Below are positions 1-6,542 of a stretch of 6,723 bases of DNA, piece by piece. Origin of the DNA: Candidatus Thorarchaeota archaeon (GTDB lineage: Archaea; Asgardarchaeota; Thorarchaeia; Thorarchaeales; Thorarchaeaceae); assembly GCA_030642465.1 (NCBI GenBank), contig DAOWNS010000103.1, forward strand, positions 1 through 6,723. Reading direction: 5' to 3'. A model generated the notes under the pieces. It was given only the letters and a program-made list of their open reading frames with translations, was not told the DNA's origin and searched no databases. Both the position numbers and the translations under genes were made by a program. The first letter of the stretch is position 1, and each line of letters opens with the position of its first letter.

Positions 1-838
1 ACTGGTAGACTTGCTCGTACATGGGAAGCGTACGATTGACCTGGCTTTCTCCCTGCAAAGATTGAACTAACCATCGGGTTGACTCGGCCACAATCGTTGC
101 ATCAAGCGCTTCAAAAACGTGCTCAGTGGGAGCGAGTGCAAGTTTGTACGCCGTTTGATTCTCGAAAGATCCGTAGGTCACACCCGCTACTGCGGAATCA
201 TTTCCCGTGGATCTTCTAAGTGCTTCAAGTGCATCATCAGTAGATATCATCTCATCAAACTCGCCCAGTGCAAGGAGAAAATTGCCTGGAAATACGACAG
301 TGTCACGAATGTCTATGTCTCCCAAGTAACCAACTGCGACAAAAGCATGAGGCTTGATTACAAGCTCGTTGACTGCCAGAGCAACTTGGAGCCCAAGAGA
401 GTGTGTTAGCATTCCATAGAGCTCATGGTCAACATAAGCGCGAGTTGTTTGTATGTAACGAAGCGCCGCGTAACAGTCATCCGCTAGCGTGGCATAGTCT
501 GTCCAATCGAAGCTGAGCTCAGAATCGCCATGCCCGGCAAGGTCGACTGAAATTACCGTGAAATTGCGTCTAGCAAGTTCGATGTTGAATGAGTACATGC
601 CCTCTTTGGAGCCAGCTATGCCATGCGTTGTTAGGACGATTGGCATTGGCTGCCCATAGGTGTGATACCTTGGTGAATAGACCAGAAAGCTCACTGGCCT
701 TCCAGCATCACTCTCTATCTCCATTCTCTCCACGATAAGGTCACCGAGACCAGTATCTGCTGACCATGATAGGTAGAGTGAGGACGCTGTTATGATTGAG
801 AGGATGAGCAAGGACAGATACAGCGCACGTTTATTCAA
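1..838 (-). CDS. Membrane-anchored alpha/beta hydrolase, partial (C-terminus beyond left edge)
   Basis: My own translation of the minus strand from 838 is open for 279 codons to the window edge. The start is TTG: an in-frame TAA lies upstream with no ATG or GTG between, and GGTGG (846-850) sits 7 nt before it. Residues 4-23 form one hydrophobic segment after NKR, a signal anchor or uncleaved signal, so the catalytic domain is probably outside the membrane. The alpha/beta hydrolase fold shows in order: oxyanion HG at 72-73 (TTHGIAGSKEG), DLAGHGDS at 99-106, and nucleophile elbow THSLG with Ser147. The LLALGEFDE strand suggests Asp195 as the acid, and TEHVFE gives His240. The elbow has Thr145 where Gly is usual. 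All triad residues are present, so it is probably active, but the substrate (ester, peptide or lipid) cannot be told. It starts 29 bp after the threonine dehydrogenase gene and is likely co-transcribed with it. The full length is unknown; further membrane segments could follow. Confidence 0.82.
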   Translation of the reverse strand, partial: MNKRALYLSLLILSIITASSLYLSWSADTGLGDLIVERMEIESDAGRPVSFLVYSPRYHTYGQPMPIVLTTHGIAGSKEGMYSFNIELARRNFTVISVDLAGHGDSELSFDWTDYATLADDCYAALRYIQTTRAYVDHELYGMLTHSLGLQVALAVNELVIKPHAFVAVGYLGDIDIRDTVVFPGNFLLALGEFDEMISTDDALEALRRSTGNDSAVAGVTYGSFENQTAYKLALAPTEHVFEALDATIVAESTRWLVQSLQGESQVNRTLPMYEQVYQ

Positions 839-845
839 GGATAAT

Positions 846-850
846 CCACC
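846..850 (-). promoter_or_regulatory. Ribosome binding site supporting a TTG start
   Basis: On the minus strand GGTGG lies 7 nt before the TTG at 838. The only ATG nearby on this strand (854-852) is out of frame and meets a stop after four further codons. The site therefore decides the start of the alpha/beta hydrolase. Confidence 0.5.
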
Positions 851-867
851 ATATGACTTGTACTTGA

Positions 868-1821
868 CTAGTACTTAACACCGAGCTTCTTTGATAGCTT
901 CTCAAGCATATCCTTCGTCATCGACGTAAGGTCGTAATCGGGCGTCCAGCCCCATTCCTCACGCGCAACGCTGTCATCAATGGATCTTGGCCAGGTTTCA
1001 GCTATCTCTTGTCGGAAGTCCGGTTCATAGTCTATCTCGAATTCAGGAATGTGCTTCTTGATTTCGTTAGCTATGTCTTCAGGTGTGAAGCTCATTGCCG
1101 TGATGTTGTAGCTGCGATGCACGAGCTTGCTAGCGTCCGCTTCCATCAGGTCAACTGTGCACTTCAGACAGTCAGGCATGTACATCATGGGGAGCATCGC
1201 ATCCTTTGCAAGGAAGGAGGTGTACTTCTTGTTCTTTAGAGCCTCGTAGAAGATCTCTACTGCGTAGTCAGTTGTTCCGCCGCCTGGAAGAGCTTCTGAG
1301 CTGATAACTCCAGGATATCGCAGAGACCTGAAGTCGAGGTCATATCGCTTTGTGTAGTACTCTCCTAACAATTCGACGAAAACTTTGGTTACGCCATACA
1401 TTGTTGTGGGGCGCATTATCACATCGTTCGGCGTATTGTCTTGGGGGGTGCTCGGACCAAAGGCAGCGATTGAGCTGGGTATGAGTGCTTGATCGAGGTT
1501 CAGTATTCGGACAGCTTCCAAGATGTTGTAACTGCCTTCAACATTTGTCCTGTAGGCTAGTTGGGGATTTCGTTCCCCTGTTGCTGACAGGACGGAAGCA
1601 TTGTGAATGATGATGTCGATGTCATGATCGACAAGCATTGTATGCAGTTGATTCTCATCGAGGATGTCCAGTCTATAGTATGGTCCATCCTTTGTTAGAA
1701 TCTCAGGAGGCTTCTTTCTCCCCGTGGCTATGACATTCTCGCCACCGTATTTCTTCCTTAGAACACCAATCAGTTCTGTCCCTATTTGTCCGTAAGCTCC
1801 TGTAACCAGTATGCGCTTCAT
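868..1821 (-). CDS. tdh: L-threonine 3-dehydrogenase, short-chain (NAD-dependent epimerase-like) type
   Basis: This 317-residue protein is the usual length for the extended short-chain dehydrogenase form of threonine dehydrogenase, which oxidises L-threonine to 2-amino-3-ketobutyrate in the cytoplasm. A Rossmann nucleotide site opens the protein: GAYGQIG at 8-14. Family signatures follow: SVLSATGE (76-83), NVEGSYNILEA (93-103), PSSIAAFGP (115-123; S116/S117 at the catalytic Ser/Thr), the catalytic YGVTK pair Tyr142/Lys146, SLRYPGVIS (166-174), TTDYAVEIFY (183-192) and LPMMYMPD (210-217). As recalled, it matches the Thermoplasma volcanium enzyme along its whole length. The residue after the second beta strand, normally Asp in NAD-using members, is Gly34 followed by Arg35, which hints at NADP preference. 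The ATG start has GAGGT 6 nt upstream. The gene lies between the dikinase and hydrolase on the same strand; no kbl gene is present. A related sugar epimerase is the alternative, but the threonine dehydrogenase signatures argue against it. Confidence 0.9.
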   Translation of the reverse strand: MKRILVTGAYGQIGTELIGVLRKKYGGENVIATGRKKPPEILTKDGPYYRLDILDENQLHTMLVDHDIDIIIHNASVLSATGERNPQLAYRTNVEGSYNILEAVRILNLDQALIPSSIAAFGPSTPQDNTPNDVIMRPTTMYGVTKVFVELLGEYYTKRYDLDFRSLRYPGVISSEALPGGGTTDYAVEIFYEALKNKKYTSFLAKDAMLPMMYMPDCLKCTVDLMEADASKLVHRSYNITAMSFTPEDIANEIKKHIPEFEIDYEPDFRQEIAETWPRSIDDSVAREEWGWTPDYDLTSMTKDMLEKLSKKLGVKY

Positions 1822-1827
1822 TGTTAG

Positions 1828-1832
1828 ACCTC
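1828..1832 (-). promoter_or_regulatory. Ribosome binding site of threonine dehydrogenase
   Basis: GAGGT on the minus strand ends 6 nt before the ATG at 1821, a good Shine-Dalgarno spacing that fixes the start. Confidence 0.6.
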
Positions 1833-1860
1833 GTCCGGATTGCGAAAAGCCGAGATTGCC

Positions 1861-1871
1861 CAGATAAAAGG
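1861..1871 (-). promoter_or_regulatory. Possible archaeal TATA-like element for threonine dehydrogenase
   Basis: Read on the minus strand this is CCTTTTATCTG, an AT-rich box about 45 nt before the ATG. If the host is an archaeon, initiation about 25 nt downstream would leave a leader of roughly 20 nt holding the ribosome site. It would give threonine dehydrogenase and the hydrolase their own promoter. The match to consensus is only partial and no clear BRE is seen. Confidence 0.27.
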
Positions 1872-1958
1872 TTAGTGTCGTGCTGTTACATCCTCACTGA
1901 TGTGCTTGCTAACGCCAAGCAGTAATGGCTCTTCAAGGGGAAAATCGTATTCGCTACC

Positions 1959-2000
1959 AAAAAGGAGTAGAAGGCTCAAGCTCCGCATTATGGAGAACTT
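1959..2000 (-). terminator. Possible terminator after pyruvate, phosphate dikinase
   Basis: Beginning 16 nt past the dikinase stop, the minus strand can form a hairpin: GGAG (1981-1984 strand side) pairs with CTCC, extended by AAG/CTT with a two-base bulge, around a 7-nt loop (1985-1991). A run of five T (1963-1959) follows 14 nt later. The position fits transcript ending, but the stem is weak and the T-run is far from it. Confidence 0.3.
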
Positions 2001-2016
2001 GCGCCTTAACTCAAGT

Positions 2017-4737
2017 CTATTTCTTCTTGCTCTGCTTTATTGCGGCCTGAGCAGCTGCCAATCTGGCTATAGGCAAACGATATGGGGAACAAGATACATA
2101 ATCTAGTCCAATTTCGTAGAAGAATTCCACTGACCGTCCGTCGCCTCCATGTTCACCGCAGATTCCAATCTTGATATCGGGTCGTTGAGCTTTACCTCGC
2201 TCGATTGCAATCTTTATGAGCTGCCCGATGCCTCTCTTGTCAATGCTCTGAAATGGGTCGTTCCTCAAGATGTGCATGTCAAGGTAGTACGGCAGAAATG
2301 TGTCAATGTCGTCACGGCTGAATCCGAAACCCATCTGTGTCAGATCATTTGTGCCAAAGGAGAAGAATTCCGCAGTCTTTGCCATGTCACCCGCACGCAT
2401 GCAGGCCCGTGGAATCTCAATCATTGTGCCATAGAGGAACGGGATGTCTATTCCTTGGTCTTTCTTAACCTCCTCGTAGACTTTCTCCACAGTTATCTTC
2501 ATCGCTCTGAGTTCAGCTGCTCCGGCGGTCACCGGAATCATGATCTCAAGGTGTACTGCCTTGCCTTCCTTGATGAGTTCAGCTCCCGCTTCCAGTATAG
2601 CTCGAACCTGCATCTCGTAGATTTCCGGGTACGTGATTCCTAGCCGCACTCCGCGGTGTCCCATCATCGGGTTGTTCTCGTGTAGTGCTTCTCCTCTTCG
2701 GCGAATTTCATCTACATCTACGCCAATTGAATGTGCAAGCTTCTCTTGACCGAACCTGCTTTGTGGTACGAACTCGTGCAGTGGAGGATCCAATAATCGG
2801 ATTGTGACTGGACGTCCGTCCATCACCTCAAGTGTGCCCTTGATATCGTTCTTGACGTAGGGCTTAAGCTCCGCCAGTGCCTCGCTTCGCTCGGTTTCAG
2901 TGTCGCTCACGATCATCTTACGTAGCAGGAACAGAGGTTCATCTGAACCTTCTCCGTAAAACATATGCTCGGTGCGCAGCAAGCCGATGCCCTCCGCGCC
3001 GAAATCCAACGCTACTCTAGCATCCTCCGGAGTGTCAGCATTGGCACGCACTCCCATCTTCCGGTACTTGTCGACCATCTTCATGAACTCCTGCAGGCGT
3101 GGATTATGCGTGGAGTCAATCTTCGGGAGTTCGCCCTCGTACACTAAGCCTTTCGTGCCGTTGAGCGTTAGGACATCACCCTCTTCGTAGGTTTTTCCAT
3201 TCGCTATCAGTTTCTTGTTCAAAGTGTCAATCTTCAGGGTGGACGCACCAACTATGCAGCACTTACCCCAACCTCGCGTAACTAGTGCCGCGTGACTGGT
3301 CATACCCCCGCGACCAGTGAGGATAGCTTCTGCCGCGCGCATACCTGCTATATCCTCTGGGCTTGTTTCCTCTCGTACCAGAATGACTTTCTTGCCCTTC
3401 TTCGCGGAAGCAATTGCCTCTTCCGAGGAGAAAACAATTTGACCGGAAGCTCCTCCAGGACCCGCAGGTAATCCCTTTCCCAAAATCGTCGCGTTCTTCT
3501 CGGCATCAGGATCAAGAATGGGATAGAGCAACTGCCCGAGCTTCTCAGGATCCATTCGCATGACAGCAGTAGGCTCGTCAATCTCACCAGCGTTCAGGAA
3601 ATCTGTCGCAATATTTAGCGCAGCTGTACCAGTCCTCTTACCCACTCGATGCTGAACGAGATACAACTTGCCCGTTTGGATAGTGAACTCAATGTCAAGC
3701 ATATCTTTGGCGTCATTTTCAAGGACGTCACGAATATCACGAAGCTGCTTGTAGAGCTCAGGCATCCTCTCCTCAATCGTGGGTAGCGTGTCATTCTGAC
3801 TATTCTTGGATTCTTCATTCATCGGATTCGGAGTCCTGATTCCAGCGACAACATCCTCACCTTGAGCATTGAATAGACACTCTCCATAGAAGATATTCTC
3901 ACCTGTAGCCGGGTTGCGTGTGAATGCAACACCTGTGGCTGAGTCTTCACCCATGTTTCCGAACACCATTGCCTGCACGGTGACTGCAGTTCCCCAGTCG
4001 TCAGGAATGCCCTCGATTCGGCGATAAGCAACAGCACGATTACCGTTCCAGCTCTTGAACACGGCACTAACGCCTCCCCAGAGCTGTTCCCAAGGATCGT
4101 CAGGGAATTCCTTTCCAAGCACTTCCTTCACTTTGAGCTTGTATAATGCGCAGAGCTCCTTCAGGTCTTCGGTCTTCAAACAGGTGTCAGCAGTGCAACC
4201 GACCTCCCTCTTCTTCTCCTCAAGGATGTACTCCAACTGTTGCCTGATTCCATGTCCTTCTTCAAGCTCGATGCCCTCTGCTTTCTCCATAACAACATCG
4301 CTGTACATCGTAATAAGTCGTCGATAAGTGTCATAAACGAACCTCTCATTTTGGGTTTTCTCAATGAGGCCAGGAATCGTTTTAGTTGTGAGGCCAATGT
4401 TTAGCACGGTTTCCATCATGCCCGGCATTGATTGCCTTGCACCGGAGCGAGAAGAAACGAGGAGCGGATTCTTTAGGTCCCCGAACGTCATGTCAGTTGC
4501 GTCCTCAATCGTATGAAGAGCTTCTGTCGCTTGCTTCTTGACTTCTTCTGGAATCTTTCCTTTCTCCAAGAATAAATTGCAGACGTCAGTGGCGATTGTA
4601 AACCCTGGGGGTACTGGCAGTCCAAGGAGTGTAGCGGCGGCTAATGAAGCCCCCTTTCCACCCAGCTTGTTTTTCATGTCGGCTTTGCCATCGGCCTTAC
4701 CTTTGGCGAATTTGAACACGGATTTCTCTTTGGTCAT
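2017..4737 (-). CDS. ppdK: Pyruvate, phosphate dikinase
   Basis: This cytoplasmic enzyme interconverts pyruvate, ATP and phosphate with PEP, AMP and pyrophosphate, serving gluconeogenesis or pyrophosphate-linked glycolysis. From the chosen ATG it has 906 residues, close to the usual 870-900. The N-terminal ATP-grasp domain begins with LGGKGASLA (25-33), then SSRSGARQSMPGMMETVLN (about 95-112) and LDIEFTIQTGKLYLVQHR (347-364). The central swivelling phosphohistidine domain has GGMTSHAA with His482; Thr480, two residues before it, is the site that regulatory proteins phosphorylate in some family members. The C-terminal PEP/pyruvate barrel has LLRTEH (586-591), IEIPRA (773-778), FGTNDLTQ (794-801) and catalytic Cys860 in GICGEHGGD. 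All key residues are present, so it should be active. The frame stays open to a TTG at 4779 (14 more residues), but the family N-terminus (FKFAKGKADG..MKN) fits the ATG at 4737, which has AGAAGGG 10 nt upstream. It is divergent from the PLP enzyme gene; no PPDK regulatory protein gene is in the window. Confidence 0.97.
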   Translation of the reverse strand: MTKEKSVFKFAKGKADGKADMKNKLGGKGASLAAATLLGLPVPPGFTIATDVCNLFLEKGKIPEEVKKQATEALHTIEDATDMTFGDLKNPLLVSSRSGARQSMPGMMETVLNIGLTTKTIPGLIEKTQNERFVYDTYRRLITMYSDVVMEKAEGIELEEGHGIRQQLEYILEEKKREVGCTADTCLKTEDLKELCALYKLKVKEVLGKEFPDDPWEQLWGGVSAVFKSWNGNRAVAYRRIEGIPDDWGTAVTVQAMVFGNMGEDSATGVAFTRNPATGENIFYGECLFNAQGEDVVAGIRTPNPMNEESKNSQNDTLPTIEERMPELYKQLRDIRDVLENDAKDMLDIEFTIQTGKLYLVQHRVGKRTGTAALNIATDFLNAGEIDEPTAVMRMDPEKLGQLLYPILDPDAEKNATILGKGLPAGPGGASGQIVFSSEEAIASAKKGKKVILVREETSPEDIAGMRAAEAILTGRGGMTSHAALVTRGWGKCCIVGASTLKIDTLNKKLIANGKTYEEGDVLTLNGTKGLVYEGELPKIDSTHNPRLQEFMKMVDKYRKMGVRANADTPEDARVALDFGAEGIGLLRTEHMFYGEGSDEPLFLLRKMIVSDTETERSEALAELKPYVKNDIKGTLEVMDGRPVTIRLLDPPLHEFVPQSRFGQEKLAHSIGVDVDEIRRRGEALHENNPMMGHRGVRLGITYPEIYEMQVRAILEAGAELIKEGKAVHLEIMIPVTAGAAELRAMKITVEKVYEEVKKDQGIDIPFLYGTMIEIPRACMRAGDMAKTAEFFSFGTNDLTQMGFGFSRDDIDTFLPYYLDMHILRNDPFQSIDKRGIGQLIKIAIERGKAQRPDIKIGICGEHGGDGRSVEFFYEIGLDYVSCSPYRLPIARLAAAQAAIKQSKKK

Positions 4738-4978
4738 ATAATCACAGCCCTTCTTTCCGACCTCCTCAGTACTTAGCAACTAAGCTGAGCACAATCACAT
4801 AATTCGAGGGGTCTAAGTATCGAGTGCAGTTATTTCAGGGTTTTACAGTCCTCTGTTTTTAATGTGACTGTTTGGCAATGAAGCTCCGCATCTCCACACA
4901 TCATACCATCCCTACGAAAGCCTTTTTCTTAGACCACGCTGCTGATGGTACTGCATTTCCAGTAAGAGGCAGCTTGTA
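4738..4978. promoter_or_regulatory. Divergent intergenic region between ppdK and the PLP enzyme gene
   Basis: This 241-bp region must hold the promoters for both flanking genes. For the rightward gene the best archaeal-type candidate is 4915-4930, a CGAAAG BRE-like stretch followed by a CCTTTTTCTT tract, about 50 nt before the ATG; a second AT-rich box (TTTTTAAT) lies at 4856-4862. For ppdK the minus strand offers a weak TTATGTG box around 4796-4802, about 60 nt before its ATG. An 8-bp inverted repeat, GGTCTAAG at 4810-4817 and CTTAGACC at 4928-4935, lies on the two sides and could be a shared regulator site. I see no RNA gene or convincing small ORF here. All promoter calls are inference. 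Confidence 0.4.
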
Positions 4979-6445
4979 ATGATCGACCTGACAAAACATG
5001 AAAACCAGCTTAAGAGGACAGTTCAACGAGCCAAAGAGCGTGACATTGTGGTTCCAACCTTTGCTCAGATGAAGGACCCTACAACTGTTCCTCAGAAGAT
5101 CAAGGATGAATTGAAAGACATCAGCCTTTGGGATGTAGTTTCAAGAAACCTGTTTCGAATTACATGGAAAAACGAACCCGTTGAAAAAGGCGGCCAGTAC
5201 CGACCCATTGCTAACTACCTAGAATTACCGCCTGAGCTTACGGGCGTTGAAGCACGTATCATTGCTCTCGTAGGAAAATGGTTCCCAACAGGCTCACACA
5301 AGGTAGGTGCGACGTTTGGATGTCTTGTTCCTCCCCTTGTGACCGGGCAATTCGATCCCACAAAGCACAAGGCTGTTTGGCCGAGTACCGGCAACTATTG
5401 CAGAGGCGGCGCTTATGATGCTTCGTTACTGGCCTGCGAGAGTATAGCTATCCTTCCTGAGGACATGTCCAAAGAGCGATTCGACTGGCTAAAGACTGTT
5501 GCAGGAGAAATCATCGCTACACCTGGGTCAGAAAGCAACGTGAAAGAAATCTACGACAAAGTATGGGAACTCAAGCGAACCAGAGAGGACCTCTTTGTCT
5601 TCAACCAGTTCAGTGAATTCGGAAATTACCTTTTTCATTACGATGTCACAGGTAACGCAATGAAGGAAGTGCTCGACAAGGAGCTTGGTAGTAGCAAGTA
5701 CAGTGGAATCTGCCTGACAACTGGCTCGGCTGGAACCATTGCATGCGGCGACTTCCTGAAACAACAATACCCAACTTCAAAGATTGTCGCAGGTGAGGCT
5801 CTTCAGTGTCCAACACTGCTACTCAATGGATATGGGGCACATCGTATCGAAGGGATTGGTGACAAGCATGTGCCTTGGATTCACAACGTTCGCAACACCG
5901 ACATGGTGATTGCAATCGACGATAACGACAGCATGAATCTGATGCGCCTATTCAACGAGCCCGCTGGACGCAAGTACCTGGTGAATGATATAGGTGCTCC
6001 CGAAGAGTTCGTTTCTCAGCTGGACCTGCTGGGGATTTCAAGCATAGCCAATACTCTCATGGCAATCAAGTTCGCGAAGTACTACGAACTGACGAACAAG
6101 GATGTTATCCTTACTGTATTCACAGACTCGATGGAGATGTACGGCTCACGACTGAAAGAGGCCACAACTGCACACGGTCAGTACACTGAGAAGAACGCTG
6201 TTAGGGACTATCACAGGGATCTGATGGGGCAGAAGATGGATGCCATGCTTGAGCTTGGTTTCTACGAGCGCAAGAGAATACATCACCTCAAGTACTTCAC
6301 ATGGATCGAACAACAGATGTTTGACTTGGATGAGCTGAACCGCCAGTGGTACGAGTATGATGAGTACTGGTCAGGAATTCAGCAGACGACACCAAAGGTT
6401 GACAAGCTGATAGTTGAGTTCAACGAGAAAGTGGGTTTGGTCTGA
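4979..6445 (+). CDS. PLP-dependent fold-type II enzyme (cysteine synthase / tryptophan synthase beta-like), substrate unknown
   Basis: The 488-residue product belongs to the PLP enzyme superfamily that includes cysteine synthase, threonine synthase and TrpB. Lys108 in FPTGSHKVGA (102-111) is the predicted Schiff-base lysine. PSTGNYCRGGAYDA (135-148) is the substrate and cofactor loop, with Asn139 stacking as in CysK. TTGSAGT (247-253) is the glycine-rich phosphate-binding loop, and RIEGIGDKHVPW (289-300) resembles the cysteine synthase GIG region. Ser384 in FTDSMEMYGSR may contact the pyridine nitrogen. It is much longer than CysK (about 310) because of an N-terminal extension of about 80 residues and a C-terminal part of about 100 rich in Tyr and Trp. 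I recall a conserved family of this length in clostridia and some archaea, annotated only as PLP-dependent beta subunit. Beta-replacement or beta-elimination on an amino acid is likely, but the substrate is unassigned. The ATG has AGAGG 9 nt upstream. It reads away from ppdK and is followed by a hairpin. Confidence 0.85.
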   Translation: MIDLTKHENQLKRTVQRAKERDIVVPTFAQMKDPTTVPQKIKDELKDISLWDVVSRNLFRITWKNEPVEKGGQYRPIANYLELPPELTGVEARIIALVGKWFPTGSHKVGATFGCLVPPLVTGQFDPTKHKAVWPSTGNYCRGGAYDASLLACESIAILPEDMSKERFDWLKTVAGEIIATPGSESNVKEIYDKVWELKRTREDLFVFNQFSEFGNYLFHYDVTGNAMKEVLDKELGSSKYSGICLTTGSAGTIACGDFLKQQYPTSKIVAGEALQCPTLLLNGYGAHRIEGIGDKHVPWIHNVRNTDMVIAIDDNDSMNLMRLFNEPAGRKYLVNDIGAPEEFVSQLDLLGISSIANTLMAIKFAKYYELTNKDVILTVFTDSMEMYGSRLKEATTAHGQYTEKNAVRDYHRDLMGQKMDAMLELGFYERKRIHHLKYFTWIEQQMFDLDELNRQWYEYDEYWSGIQQTTPKVDKLIVEFNEKVGLV

Positions 6446-6447
6446 AG

Positions 6448-6469
6448 GGCTTCCCTAGAAAGCCATTTT
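6448..6469 (+). terminator. Possible terminator after the PLP enzyme gene
   Basis: Three bases past the TGA stop, GGCTT (6448-6452) and AAGCC (6460-6464) form a 5-bp stem with a 7-nt loop, followed by ATTTT (6465-6469). The stem is short and the T-run modest, so it may act weakly or let some transcription through to the next gene. Confidence 0.38.
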
Positions 6470-6528
6470 AGGGTGTTTACTGATGGCAATATCTCATTTC
6501 ATAGAGTTGTCCAAGTCCTCGCCACGCT

Positions 6529-6534
6529 AGGAGG
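6529..6534 (+). promoter_or_regulatory. Ribosome binding site of the 6543 gene
   Basis: AGGAGG lies 8 nt before the ATG at 6543, a near-ideal Shine-Dalgarno site. An ATG at 6535 that overlaps this stretch is closed by a stop after two more codons, so 6543 is the start. Confidence 0.65.
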
Positions 6535-6542
6535 ATGTCATT

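Noticed and set aside
119..409. A 96-codon plus-strand open frame near the left edge
   Set aside because: The opposite strand encodes the alpha/beta hydrolase with a full catalytic triad across this region, so this frame is a shadow. Its Cys- and Arg-rich translation matches nothing I know.
1900..2106. A 68-codon plus-strand open frame spanning the gap after ppdK
   Set aside because: Its second half is antisense to the ppdK 3' end, the N-terminal part has no domain, and no good ribosome site precedes it. The hydrophobic stretch comes from reverse-reading the Ala/Lys-rich dikinase C-terminus.
2149..2643. A 164-codon plus-strand open frame opposite the dikinase gene
   Set aside because: It lies entirely antisense to conserved catalytic-domain sequence of ppdK, and its translation shows no recognisable domain. 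It is a shadow of the real gene.
4735..4746. A tiny GTG-initiated reading frame (GTG ATT ATA TGA, minus strand) overlapping the dikinase ATG, as in a translationally coupled leader
   Set aside because: Three codons are too few to argue for selection, and no attenuator-like structure or codon bias is visible.
1978..4891. An 11-base direct repeat AAGCTCCGCAT at 1978-1988 and 4881-4891, both intergenic
   Set aside because: Several 11-base repeats are expected by chance in a sequence of this length, and the matches do not extend.
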